Assembly: GCF_004785955.1 (NCBI RefSeq)
Contig: NZ_SJER01000004.1
Coordinates: 62,001 to 126,000 of the forward strand
From: Halostella litorea
GTDB lineage: Archaea > Halobacteriota > Halobacteria > Halobacteriales > Natronoarchaeaceae
Direction: 5' to 3'
DNA: 64,000 nt
The notes below the pieces were generated by a model. It made no database searches. It was not told the origin of the DNA and saw only the letters and a list, made by a program, of their open reading frames with translations. A program made the position numbers and the translations under genes. Shown here one piece after another: positions 1-7,442 of the stretch (position 1 is the first letter of the stretch; each line of letters begins with the position of its first letter).

Positions 1-1248
1 GCCCGCGAGGGGCTGGACGTGGCGATGATAGAGCGGGGCACCTCGCCGGGCGCGAAGAACGTGTTCGGCGGCGTGCTGTACACGCCGACGGTCCGGGAAC
101 TCGTCGACCTCGACGACGCGCCGCTCGAACGCTACGTCGGCGAGAAGCGCTTCGGGATGCTCTCGCCCGACGACGAGACGGCCGTCACGCTCCGGCCCGG
201 CGAGTGGCGCGAGGAGCCCCACAACGACTCCTACACCGTGCTCCGCGGGGAGTTCGACGAGTGGTTCGCCGAACAGGCCGTCGAGGCCGGGGCGACGCTG
301 GTCACCGAGACGACAGTGACGGACCTGCTCCGGGACGGGACGGGGACCGTCGTCGGCGTCGACACGGACCGCCCGGACGGCGAACTGCGCGCGCCGATGG
401 TCGTCCTCGCGGAGGGCGGGAACTCGCTGGTCGGCGAGCGCGCCGGCCTGAAGGAGACGGCCGACCGCGAGAACGTCGCCGTCGCGGTCAAGGAGGTCCT
501 GGAGTTCCCGGACCGCGAGGACGCGATCCCCGAGCGCTTCCGGCTGGCCGACGACGCCGGCGCGGCCTACCACTACTTCGGGGAGGGGGCGGTCGGCGAC
601 GCCTTCGGCGGCGCGTTCATCTACACCAACGACGACACGCTGAGCGTCGGGCTGGCCTACCGGATCGAGGACGCGGTGACGGGCCAGCCGAAGCCCGAGC
701 GGACGCTGAACCGGTTCAAGTCCCACCCCGCCGTCGCGCCGCTGGTCCGGGGCGGGCGCACCGTGGAGTACGCCGCCAAGACGATCCCGGAGGGCGGCGC
801 GGAGGCGATGCCCGACCTCGTCCACGACGGCGCGGTCGTCGTCGGCGACGCCGCCGGCCTCGTGCTCAACAACGGCGTCCACCTCGAGGGGACGAACATG
901 GCCGTCGAGAGCGGCTACCACGCCGGCCGGACGGTCGCGTCGGCGCTGGAGAGCGATCGGACGGACGCCGGGGCGCTGCGGTCCTACCCGCGGAAGCTCG
1001 ACGAGTCGTTCGTCGTCCGGAACCTGGAGCACTACGAGTGGCTGATGGCGGCGGCCCGCGAGGACAAGGACCTGCTGTTCGGCGAGCTCCCGGAGGCGAT
1101 CGCCGACGCCGGCGAGGAGTACTTCAGCATCGACCGCAGACCGAAAGCGGACCACGCGGCCGACGCGAAGGAGCGGCTGCTCGGCACCGTCGGCGGCTGG
1201 CGCGGTGCCGCGAAGCTGGCCTGGCGCTACCGAAAGGTGATAGCATGA
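1..1248 (+). CDS. fixC: Electron-transfer flavoprotein:quinone oxidoreductase FixC, 5' end outside window
   Basis: FAD-containing dehydrogenase of the FixC/geranylgeranyl-reductase fold that passes electrons from electron-transfer flavoprotein to the quinone pool at the membrane. The frame is open from base 1 and the first in-frame GTG (19) looks internal, so the dinucleotide-binding N-terminus lies upstream. Visible are the VFGGVLY segment near the start, the second FAD-contact motif VVVGDAAG about two thirds along, and the following GVHLEGTNMAVESG stretch typical of FixC. The stop overlaps the fixX start by ATGA, so the two are co-translated. fixA/fixB would be expected just upstream. The family is firmly recognised; the electron donor is inferred. 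Confidence 0.9.
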   Translation, partial: AREGLDVAMIERGTSPGAKNVFGGVLYTPTVRELVDLDDAPLERYVGEKRFGMLSPDDETAVTLRPGEWREEPHNDSYTVLRGEFDEWFAEQAVEAGATLVTETTVTDLLRDGTGTVVGVDTDRPDGELRAPMVVLAEGGNSLVGERAGLKETADRENVAVAVKEVLEFPDREDAIPERFRLADDAGAAYHYFGEGAVGDAFGGAFIYTNDDTLSVGLAYRIEDAVTGQPKPERTLNRFKSHPAVAPLVRGGRTVEYAAKTIPEGGAEAMPDLVHDGAVVVGDAAGLVLNNGVHLEGTNMAVESGYHAGRTVASALESDRTDAGALRSYPRKLDESFVVRNLEHYEWLMAAAREDKDLLFGELPEAIADAGEEYFSIDRRPKADHAADAKERLLGTVGGWRGAAKLAWRYRKVIA

Positions 1249-1562
1249 GCACGCAACCCAAGACGCCGGACGTCGACAACTCGACGCTGGAGGACCGCCT
1301 GTACACCGTCAAGTACGAGGATCCGGGGGAGTCCCACCTCGACGTGAAGGTCCCGGGGTTCTGTGCGGACCGGTGTGACACCGACGACTGCGTCGAGGTC
1401 TGCCCGGCCGACGTCTGGCGGATCGAGGACGGCGACGACGTGCCGACGATCGCCTACGAGAACTGCCTGGAGTGTGGGAGCTGCCGGTTCGCCTGCCCGT
1501 ACAACAACGTCGACTGGGAGTACCCCGACAACGGGGCCGGCGTCACCTACCACTATGGGTGA
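1245..1562 (+). CDS. fixX: FixX-type ferredoxin
   Basis: A 105-residue 4Fe-4S ferredoxin that partners FixC in the ETF:quinone oxidoreductase complex. Two cysteine groups are visible: C40, C44, C49, C53, and C74-x2-C77-x2-C80-x3-C84 followed by proline, which is the canonical 4Fe-4S ligand spacing. The ATG at 1245 overlaps the fixC stop (ATGA), which fixes the start. The ordinary length of FixX and its position directly after fixC make the assignment secure. Eight bases at its 3' end overlap the acetyltransferase start, so that gene belongs to the same transcript. Confidence 0.93.
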   Translation: MSTQPKTPDVDNSTLEDRLYTVKYEDPGESHLDVKVPGFCADRCDTDDCVEVCPADVWRIEDGDDVPTIAYENCLECGSCRFACPYNNVDWEYPDNGAGVTYHYG

Positions 1563-2199
1563 GATAGCGCCGCAGGGCGGGACCGAACCCGTCGCGGACG
1601 GGGCATCGTGTGACCGCTGGCACCCCACCGACTGCGAGGGGACGGCCCACTGCCCGCCGCGGTGTCCCCGGTTCGTCGACCGGCAGGACGTCGCCTGGCT
1701 CGTGCGGCCGTTCGAGCCGGCCGACCGGGAGCCGCTGCTCGACATGTACCGGGAGTTCGATTCGATGGAGCGGGCACAGGGGATCCCCCCGGTCGACGAG
1801 GGACGGCTCGAACGCTGGGTCGACCGCCTCGTGGCGGAGGGCTGTAACTTCGTCGCGGTCCGGGACGGCCGGATCGCCGGTCACTCGGTGTACACGCCGA
1901 CCGAGGAGGACGAACCCGAACTCGCCGTGTTCGTCCACCAGGAGTACCAGGGCCGGGGGCTCGGGACGGAGCTGTGTCGCCACGTCGTCGCCGCCGCCGC
2001 GGCCGCCGGCCGCGACGCCCTGGTGCTGGAAGTGCTGCCGAGCAACCGGACGGCGGTCGGCATCTACGAGCGCCTCGGCTTCGAACCGGTCGAGCGGCGC
2101 GGCGGCGCGGGCCGGCGCTCCCACGCGATGCGGATGCGCCTGCCGTTCGAGGCGGACGGCCCACACGGGAGCCAGTTCCCGCCAGCGGTCAGGGGCTGA
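1555..2199 (+). CDS. GNAT acetyltransferase with N-terminal Cys/His cluster
   Basis: A 214-residue protein whose last ~170 residues are a GNAT N-acetyltransferase domain. The acetyl-CoA pyrophosphate loop reads HQEYQGRGLGTELC near residue 130 and is followed by the NRTAVGIYERLGF end motif. Before it is a ~45-residue segment with C19, C27, C33, C37 and nearby histidines, which resembles a small metal-binding knuckle. The ATG at 1555 overlaps the end of fixX by 8 bases, so it is translationally coupled to the ETF operon. The acetyl acceptor is unknown. An iron-sulfur or redox-linked role is only suggested by the Cys cluster and the operon. Confidence 0.85.
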   Translation: MGEIAPQGGTEPVADGASCDRWHPTDCEGTAHCPPRCPRFVDRQDVAWLVRPFEPADREPLLDMYREFDSMERAQGIPPVDEGRLERWVDRLVAEGCNFVAVRDGRIAGHSVYTPTEEDEPELAVFVHQEYQGRGLGTELCRHVVAAAAAAGRDALVLEVLPSNRTAVGIYERLGFEPVERRGGAGRRSHAMRMRLPFEADGPHGSQFPPAVRG

Positions 2200-2241
2200 G
2201 GGCCGCTGAGTCGCTATTTTTCCGCCGTGGGTCGACCGCCC

Positions 2242-2871
2242 TCAGTCGACCCGTGCGATCCTGGAGGAGCCGGTCGTGGCGTCGATGTGTACCCGGAAGT
2301 CGCCCGACTCGGCGGCGTAGGGGACGATCCAGGCGCTGGTGCCGCGGTACGGCTCGTCGCGGGGTTCGACGGGGTCGTGGCCGGCGTCGGCGATCGCGGC
2401 CGCCGCCCGGTCGGTCGCCGCCTCGGGCGTGTCGACCAGCGGCGACTCGTCGACCATCCGGACCGTGATCACCGGGACCGTCGCCTCCCGGACGACGCGC
2501 TCGGTCACGCTGCCGAGCAGGATCCGGTCAATGCCCGTGCGGCCGTGCGTGCCCATGACGATGGCATCCGCGTCGGCCTCGACCGCGGCGGCGAGTATCT
2601 CGTCGTTCGGCGTCCCGTAGCGCAGTTCCGTCTCGACGTCGACGTCGGCCCGGTCGGCCACCTCGCGCACGGAGTCCAGGGCCCGGTTGCCGCTCGTCTC
2701 GACCGCCTCGACGGCCGTGGCGGTTCCCTCGACGGCCTGGTACTCCGCCGTGTCGACGACGAACAGCGCGTGGATCGTCGCGCCGACCTCGTCGGCGACC
2801 GCGACCGCGTGCTCGATCGCCCGGTGGCTTCCGTCGCTACCGTCGGTCGGGAGCAGGATTCGGTCGTACAT
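2242..2871 (-). CDS. Universal stress protein UspA with C-terminal extension
   Basis: A 209-residue protein. Residues 1-145 are a UspA domain starting MYDRILLPTDGSDGS and containing the nucleotide-binding signature GTHGRTGIDRILLGSVTE. The last ~65 residues are an extension that is not part of the Usp fold, with GTSAWIVPYAAESGDF near its end; it looks like a small separate domain of unknown role. The start at 2871 gives the standard Usp N-terminus; a longer open frame upstream is antisense to the Mrp-like gene and is ignored. The gene is divergent from the Mrp-like gene. Probably an ATP-binding stress response protein; no specific process can be assigned. Confidence 0.88.
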   Translation of the reverse strand: MYDRILLPTDGSDGSHRAIEHAVAVADEVGATIHALFVVDTAEYQAVEGTATAVEAVETSGNRALDSVREVADRADVDVETELRYGTPNDEILAAAVEADADAIVMGTHGRTGIDRILLGSVTERVVREATVPVITVRMVDESPLVDTPEAATDRAAAAIADAGHDPVEPRDEPYRGTSAWIVPYAAESGDFRVHIDATTGSSRIARVD

Positions 2872-2983
2872 GGGGGTCCACGTTTGGACATACCCGACCC
2901 GTCCCCAAAAACGCGGTGTGGATTCCCGCGGGTCGGGAACGTCGCGGCTCCCGCGCCTTCTCACCGGGACCGGGGATCCCCAC

Positions 2984-2991
2984 AATAAAAG
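2984..2991 (+). promoter_or_regulatory. TATA box of the Mrp-like gene
   Basis: AATAAAAG centred about 26 bases before the ATG at 3013 and about 110 before the ATG at 3097. In haloarchaea leaderless transcription starts about 25-27 bases from the box, so this either supports the upstream start or implies an ~85-base leader. Confidence 0.5.
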
Positions 2992-3096
2992 GCTGTATTT
3001 CCCAGCCACACCATGGAGGCCGTGGCGGAACGATACTCCATACGGAGGACCACCGACCGCACCGGCGCGCTCGACGCCGGACCCACCCCAAGGACC

Positions 3097-4188
3097 ATGA
3101 CGATACCCGAATCCACCGTCTACGAACGGCTCGACCGGATCGAGGACCCGTCGCTCGACGGATCGATCGTCGACCTCGGGCTCGTGACGGACGTCCGCAC
3201 CGACCCCACGACTGTCCACGTCCGGACCGCGTTCCGGGCGCCGTACGCCCCGGAGGAGCGGCTGCTGGAGGACCGCATCCGCACCGCGCTCGCCGACCTC
3301 GACGCGGAGGTCCGGCTCTACGCCGACGACGCGGGACGGGGCCCGAGCGACCAGCACGCGGCGGCCGTCGGCAACCTCGTCGCAGTGACGGCCGACCGGC
3401 GTGGCGTCGGGACGGCCACCGCGACCGGCAACCTCGCGGTGGCGCTGGCCGACCGGGGCGCCCGCGTCGGCATCCTCGACGCCGACGTGGTCGGCCCGAG
3501 CGCGGCGCGTGCGGTCGGGGTCCCGGACGCCCCGGTCCACGACGCCGCCGGGACGCTCGTGCCGGCCGAGACGGACGGCGTGAAGGCGCTGAGCGTCGAC
3601 CGCCTCCACGACGGCGAGCACCCGGTCGGTCGGCGGCCGGCGAGCGGGCGGCTCCTGACGACCCTCGTCCGCGACGTGGAGTGGCGGCCCCTCGACTACC
3701 TGTTCGTGTGCCTCCCGCCGGGCGACGTGCCGGCGTCGCTGGCCGCCACGGTCGGCGTCTCGGGCGGCGTCGTGGTGACGGACGGGGCGGACGGCGGCGA
3801 CGCGGCGCGGGCCGCCTCGGCGTTCGCGGAGCGGGGCGTGCCGACGCTCGGCGTCGTGGAGACGGTCCGGGCCTTCCAGGGGGCCGAGGACGGCCCGGAG
3901 GGGCCGGACGACGAGCCGACGGTCGCGACCGACCTGCCGGTTCTGGGGACGGTCCCCGTCGACAGCGGGCTCCGGCCGTCCGAGGGCCCCGCCGCGGCGG
4001 GTGACGACGCGGCCGAGACGCGGGCGGCGTTCGCCGCGCTGGCCGACGCGGTCACGGACGCGGTCGGCCGGCGGCAGCGCCGGGAAGTTTTCATGCGGGG
4101 CGGGCCGAGCCCGGGGCCCTCCCCGAGTGAGTTCGCCCGGGCGGTCGAGGACGCCGGCCGTCGCTCCGGGCCGACCGGCGTCCGGTGA
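3097..4188 (+). CDS. Mrp/ApbC-like P-loop family protein lacking the P-loop lysine
   Basis: A 363-residue protein with an N-terminal MIP18/DUF59-like domain (about 5-75, EDPSLDGSIVDLGLV) and a ParA/Mrp-like domain from ~92. Mrp/Nbp35 proteins are ATP-dependent iron-sulfur cluster carriers. Here the region that should read KGGVGK[ST] is RRGVGTAT (101-108), so both lysines are gone, while the switch region ILDADVVGPS (127-136) is kept. The CxxC of cluster carriers is also absent; the only cysteine noticed is C205. It is therefore probably not a normal ATPase. Homology favours the ATG at 3097, but a TATA-like AATAAAAG (2984-2991) lies 26 bases before an in-frame ATG at 3013, so a 28-residue longer form is possible. 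Confidence 0.8.
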   Translation: MTIPESTVYERLDRIEDPSLDGSIVDLGLVTDVRTDPTTVHVRTAFRAPYAPEERLLEDRIRTALADLDAEVRLYADDAGRGPSDQHAAAVGNLVAVTADRRGVGTATATGNLAVALADRGARVGILDADVVGPSAARAVGVPDAPVHDAAGTLVPAETDGVKALSVDRLHDGEHPVGRRPASGRLLTTLVRDVEWRPLDYLFVCLPPGDVPASLAATVGVSGGVVVTDGADGGDAARAASAFAERGVPTLGVVETVRAFQGAEDGPEGPDDEPTVATDLPVLGTVPVDSGLRPSEGPAAAGDDAAETRAAFAALADAVTDAVGRRQRREVFMRGGPSPGPSPSEFARAVEDAGRRSGPTGVR

Positions 4189-4241
4189 CCGGGCGGTCCG
4201 GCGTCCTCGGCGTTCCGTCGGCGGTCGCCCGCCGCCGCGGG

Positions 4242-4250
4242 TACTTAAAA
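4242..4250 (+). promoter_or_regulatory. TATA box upstream of doxX
   Basis: TACTTAAAA lies about 73 bases before the doxX ATG. The transcript should have a ~45-base leader, and a Shine-Dalgarno-like GAGGTGAG sits just before the start, so this operon probably does not use leaderless initiation. Confidence 0.5.
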
Positions 4251-4318
4251 CCCTGTAAACTGGTGGGACGGTGATTCGGGGGTTCGGGCCGTACCTCTAG
4301 GTGTGAGGTGAGACAACC

Positions 4319-4843
4319 ATGTCATATCAAGCGGCCAACCCGCTGTCCGAGGAGTTCGAGTTCGAGCTATCGGGGCCGCTCGCGGGATACTGGCTGGCGT
4401 TCCTGCGGGTGGTCACCGGGTGGTGGTTCTTCCATTCGGGCGTGACGAAGCTGATAGAGGACGGCCTGGCCTACAGCTACGGCCCGGCGTACCTGCAGGG
4501 GATGGAGGGGACGGCGCTCGGTCCCATCCCCGTCTGGATGGGGAACAACCTCGCCTGGTTCATCGAGCCGATGGTGCCGCTCGGCGAGACGCTCATCGGA
4601 CTCGGGCTGATGGCCGGGGTGCTCGTCCGGCTGGCCTCCATGTTCGGGGTCTTCTTCATGACCCTGTTCTGGGTCGGCAACGCCGAGTTCGGCCACGGGC
4701 TGGTCAACAGCGACCTCATGGGCCTGCTGCTGTTCGTGACGATGGCGGTGCTGGCGGCCGGGCGGTACTACGGCCTGGACGCGATCATCGAGCGGCTGAG
4801 CCTCGTCGAACGCCATCCGAAACTCAAGTACCTGCTCGGCTAA
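4319..4843 (+). CDS. DoxX/DoxD family membrane protein
   Basis: A 174-residue, four-helix integral membrane protein of the DoxX/DoxD family, related to the small subunit of thiosulfate:quinone oxidoreductase and to many DoxX proteins of unknown function. Hydrophobic segments fall near residues 22-42, 85-105, 107-125 and 132-152, with the family motif RVVTGWWFFHSGVTKL in the first helix. A GAGGTGAG element precedes the ATG. It is followed after 14 bases by a small two-helix membrane protein and these two probably form a unit. The redox substrate cannot be read from the sequence. Confidence 0.85.
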   Translation: MSYQAANPLSEEFEFELSGPLAGYWLAFLRVVTGWWFFHSGVTKLIEDGLAYSYGPAYLQGMEGTALGPIPVWMGNNLAWFIEPMVPLGETLIGLGLMAGVLVRLASMFGVFFMTLFWVGNAEFGHGLVNSDLMGLLLFVTMAVLAAGRYYGLDAIIERLSLVERHPKLKYLLG

Positions 4844-4857
4844 GGAGGGACACAACA

Positions 4858-5154
4858 ATGAAATCACAGTTCGACACCGTCGACAGGGCGGCGATGGCAC
4901 TGAGCGGCGGCCTCATGCTGCTCGGCATCGTCGTCCTCGGTATCGTGGAGATACTCGCCGGCGAGCCCTACGGGGCCGCGCCGGTCACCAACGACGCGGG
5001 CGAAGTCGTGGCGTCGCCGGCCGTGGACCCGACGCTGCGGACCGGGCTCGTCATCGCCGGCCTCGTGGTCATGCTGCTGTGGGGCGTCTACCGGGTCGCG
5101 ACGCCGGAGGCCGGCGCCGACGACTCCCGCAGCGTCGAGATGGCGACCGACTGA
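4858..5154 (+). CDS. Small two-helix membrane protein downstream of doxX
   Basis: A 98-residue protein with two predicted membrane helices (about 13-33 and 64-84), separated by a polar loop and followed by an acidic tail. No named family is recognised. It starts 14 bases after doxX, with a strong AAGGAGGG ribosome-binding site in the gap, so it is almost certainly co-expressed. It may be the partner subunit of the DoxX protein, as small membrane proteins often sit beside doxX; this is inference from position only. Confidence 0.8.
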   Translation: MKSQFDTVDRAAMALSGGLMLLGIVVLGIVEILAGEPYGAAPVTNDAGEVVASPAVDPTLRTGLVIAGLVVMLLWGVYRVATPEAGADDSRSVEMATD

Positions 5155-5318
5155 CCGACTGACCGCGCCCGACAGCGGGCGAGTCGCCGCCGAAGCGGCA
5201 CGGCGGCACGCGACTGATTCCTGATTTTCCGCGCCGTTACCGCCTGTTCGCGCCGATTCCCACGAACGGAGAACAGCAACCGCGTATATTGGATGGGGAG
5301 GTTCAACTACTCGATGTG

Positions 5319-5945
5319 ATGATCCAGCACGCCACTGACGCGAGCGAAACCGCGCGGGGGGTCGGGCCGCTGGACGTACAGTTGGCGGTCGACGTCGAGT
5401 CCACGTCGGGGTGTCCGCTCCGCGGGCGCGACACCGACGGGGTCAGGCAGTCGATGAACCGGTCGGCCGCCGAGGAGCCCGAGACGTGTCAGGTCGTCGT
5501 CGAGGACGGCGGTGGAACGGACTACGAACGCACCGACATCGGCGACACCTGTCCCTGTTCCGTGATGGAGGGCCACGACTGCGTCGCCGAGATCGAGGCG
5601 GTGCGGGACGGTCGCCTGCTGTACTCGGTCGTCGTCCCCGACCGCGAGGAACTCCGGGCGGTCGTCGCCGACCTCCGGGAGGACGGCGCGTCGGTCTCGC
5701 TGGAGCGGATCCGGACCGACCCGGCCGCCGGGGGACCGAGGGCCGACGGCGTGGCGCTGACCGCGAAACAGCGCGAGGTGCTCTCGCTGGCCATCGAGGC
5801 CGGCTACTACGAGCAGCCGCGGGAGGCGTCGCTCTCCGACCTCGCCGACGAACTCGACGTGACGCCCTCCGCGGTGTCCCAGCGGCTGAACGCGGTCGAG
5901 CGCAAACTGGTCTGTGAGCGTGCCCGGGACTTCGACCTCCAGTGA
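5319..5945 (+). CDS. Bat-type HTH transcription regulator with cysteine-rich sensor half
   Basis: A 208-residue regulator of the bacterio-opsin-activator (HTH_10) family. The C-terminal ~55 residues (LTAKQREVLSLAIEAGYY, then SLSDLADELDVTPSAVSQRL) are the diagnostic HTH. The N-terminal half carries C32, C57, C78-P-C80 and C88 (TCPCSVMEGHDC), which may sense redox state or bind metal. The ATG at 5319 was chosen because a TATA-like GCGTATATT sits at about 5282-5290, too close for the TTG at 5289. GTG 5316 is also possible. Its targets are unknown; the neighbouring usp or doxX genes are candidates only. Confidence 0.83.
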   Translation: MIQHATDASETARGVGPLDVQLAVDVESTSGCPLRGRDTDGVRQSMNRSAAEEPETCQVVVEDGGGTDYERTDIGDTCPCSVMEGHDCVAEIEAVRDGRLLYSVVVPDREELRAVVADLREDGASVSLERIRTDPAAGGPRADGVALTAKQREVLSLAIEAGYYEQPREASLSDLADELDVTPSAVSQRLNAVERKLVCERARDFDLQ

Positions 5946-5986
5946 GCCGGACGACCCCGATTTAAGGGCAGACGGCGCGAACCGCC

Positions 5987-6889
5987 ATGCACGGTCGACC
6001 AATGTACGACACCATTCTCCTCCCGACGGACGGCAGCGACCACGCGGTGCGCGCGGCCGAGCACGGCCTCGCCCTCGCGCGGTGGTTCGACGCGACGGTA
6101 CACGTCGTAAACGTCATCGACCTGGCACGGGCCGGCGGCCTCTTCAACGCCGGCGGCGTGGGCGAGGAGTTCGTCTCGGAACTCGAAGCGGAGGCGAAGG
6201 AGCGGATCGGGACCGTCGAGGCCGTCACCGAGGGGGTCGACGCGGTCGAGACGGCGGTGGTCAGGGGGGCGCCGGCCGAGGCGATCCTCGACTACGCCGA
6301 CGAGCACGGCGTCGACCTGGTCGCGATGGGCACGCACGGCCGGACGGGCGTGGAGCGGTACGTCGCCGGCAGCGTGACCGAGCGCGTCGTGCGGCTCTCG
6401 GACGTGCCCGTGCTGACCGCTCAGGCGCTCGACGGCGGCGGGTTCGAGGGGTACGACGACGTCCTCGTGCCGACCGACGGCAGCCCCCACGCGGAGCGCG
6501 CGGCCGAACACGGGATCGCGATAGCGCAGGCGGCGGATGCCCGCGTCCACGCCCTGAACGTCGTCGACTTCGGCAAGGTCGCGGCGACGTCGAACCTCGA
6601 AGCCCCCGCCGAACTCCTCGACAGGCTCCGAGATGAAGGGGAGGAGGAAGCCGAGGCGGTCGCACAGCGGGCGCGCGATGCCGGCGTCGACGCCGTCACC
6701 GCCGTCGTCGAGGGGACCCCCTCGCGGGACGTGCTGGAGTACGCCGAGGACCGCGGGGTCGACCTGATCGCGATGGGGACGGCCGGGCGAACCGGGCTGA
6801 ACCGGATCCTGCTCGGCAGCACGGCCGAGCGAACCGTGCGGCGGGCGGCGGTGCCGGTGCTGACCGTCAGCGACCGGTCGGCGGACTGA
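5987..6889 (+). CDS. Tandem-domain universal stress protein
   Basis: A 300-residue protein with two consecutive UspA domains, the first beginning MYDTILLPTDGSD and the second YDDVLVPTDGSPH at about residue 158. Both keep the glycine-rich nucleotide signature: GTHGRTGVERYVAGSVTE and GTAGRTGLNRILLGSTAE. A TATA-like GATTTAAG at 5959-5966 lies 25 bases from the ATG at 5987, which supports that start; the more conventional Usp start is the ATG at 6002. The tandem arrangement forms a pseudo-dimer in characterised relatives. No specific stress can be assigned. Confidence 0.88.
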   Translation: MHGRPMYDTILLPTDGSDHAVRAAEHGLALARWFDATVHVVNVIDLARAGGLFNAGGVGEEFVSELEAEAKERIGTVEAVTEGVDAVETAVVRGAPAEAILDYADEHGVDLVAMGTHGRTGVERYVAGSVTERVVRLSDVPVLTAQALDGGGFEGYDDVLVPTDGSPHAERAAEHGIAIAQAADARVHALNVVDFGKVAATSNLEAPAELLDRLRDEGEEEAEAVAQRARDAGVDAVTAVVEGTPSRDVLEYAEDRGVDLIAMGTAGRTGLNRILLGSTAERTVRRAAVPVLTVSDRSAD

Positions 6890-6923
6890 CCGCGCACCCG
6901 CTCCGATACGCTCGGCCGGCCCG

Positions 6924-7295
6924 CTACGGCGTCGCCGCCTCGCGCCGCCGGATCCGCGTCGCGACGGCGGCCCCCGCGAGCCAGCACACCAGAAGCGCCG
7001 CGTACAGGACGAAATGCACCGGACTATCGGGCGTCACGAGCGTCTCGATCAGCGCCATGCCGACCACGTACGCGATGCCGCCGCCGAGGGCGAGGCTAGC
7101 GGGCGCCGCCCCGGTGCTGGCCGCGACCGCGCCCCCGACTGCGCCCGCGAGCAAGGCGACTGCGGCGAGCGTGGCCGGTTCGCCGACCGCGTCCGCCACC
7201 TCGGTCCAGTACACGTGCCCCGGCGGCCACAGGACGTAGCCGGCGGCGAGGGCGACGAGCACGGCGGTGACCACCTCGTTGCCCGTCCGTTCCAT
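6924..7295 (-). CDS. Small four-helix membrane protein, unknown function
   Basis: A 123-residue protein starting MERTGNEVVTAVLV, with four hydrophobic stretches at about 7-23, 38-58, 63-83 and 92-112 and a basic C-terminus (RIRRREAA). No family is recognised. A longer in-frame extension upstream would run into the iron-box promoter region and is rejected. It is divergent from the DUF5059-like cupredoxin gene and could in principle share the intervening regulatory DNA, though its start is about 90 bases from the nearest box. Confidence 0.7.
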   Translation of the reverse strand: MERTGNEVVTAVLVALAAGYVLWPPGHVYWTEVADAVGEPATLAAVALLAGAVGGAVAASTGAAPASLALGGGIAYVVGMALIETLVTPDSPVHFVLYAALLVCWLAGAAVATRIRRREAATP

Positions 7296-7385
7296 GCGGC
7301 ACCCATCGACCGCCGGACAGTTGTCAGTACCGCCGCGACGTCCCCATGCGGGGGAGGCCGACCCGGGCAGTGAACATCTTCGGTG

Positions 7386-7403
7386 TTTTAGGTCCGCCGA
7401 AAA
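7386..7403. promoter_or_regulatory. Upstream DtxR/Idr-type iron box, imperfect
   Basis: TTTTAGG-TCCG-CCGAAAA, an inverted repeat with one mismatch per arm pair, similar to the TTAGG...CCTAA operators of DtxR-family iron repressors. It lies 37 bases upstream of the perfect copy at 7423. Paired boxes would allow cooperative binding. Confidence 0.5.
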
Positions 7404-7422
7404 TCCGAAACGCATTTAGTGG

Positions 7423-7438
7423 TTTAGGCGAGCCTAAA
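7423..7438. promoter_or_regulatory. DtxR/Idr-type iron-responsive operator
   Basis: TTTAGGC-GA-GCCTAAA is a perfect 7-bp inverted repeat matching the core TTAGG...CCTAA of DtxR/IdeR and haloarchaeal Idr operators. It ends 4 bases before the ATG at 7443. With a leaderless start it would cover the transcription start, the geometry of a repressor site. Iron-limited induction of the downstream lipoprotein is inferred. Confidence 0.75.
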
Positions 7439-7442
7439 TCAC

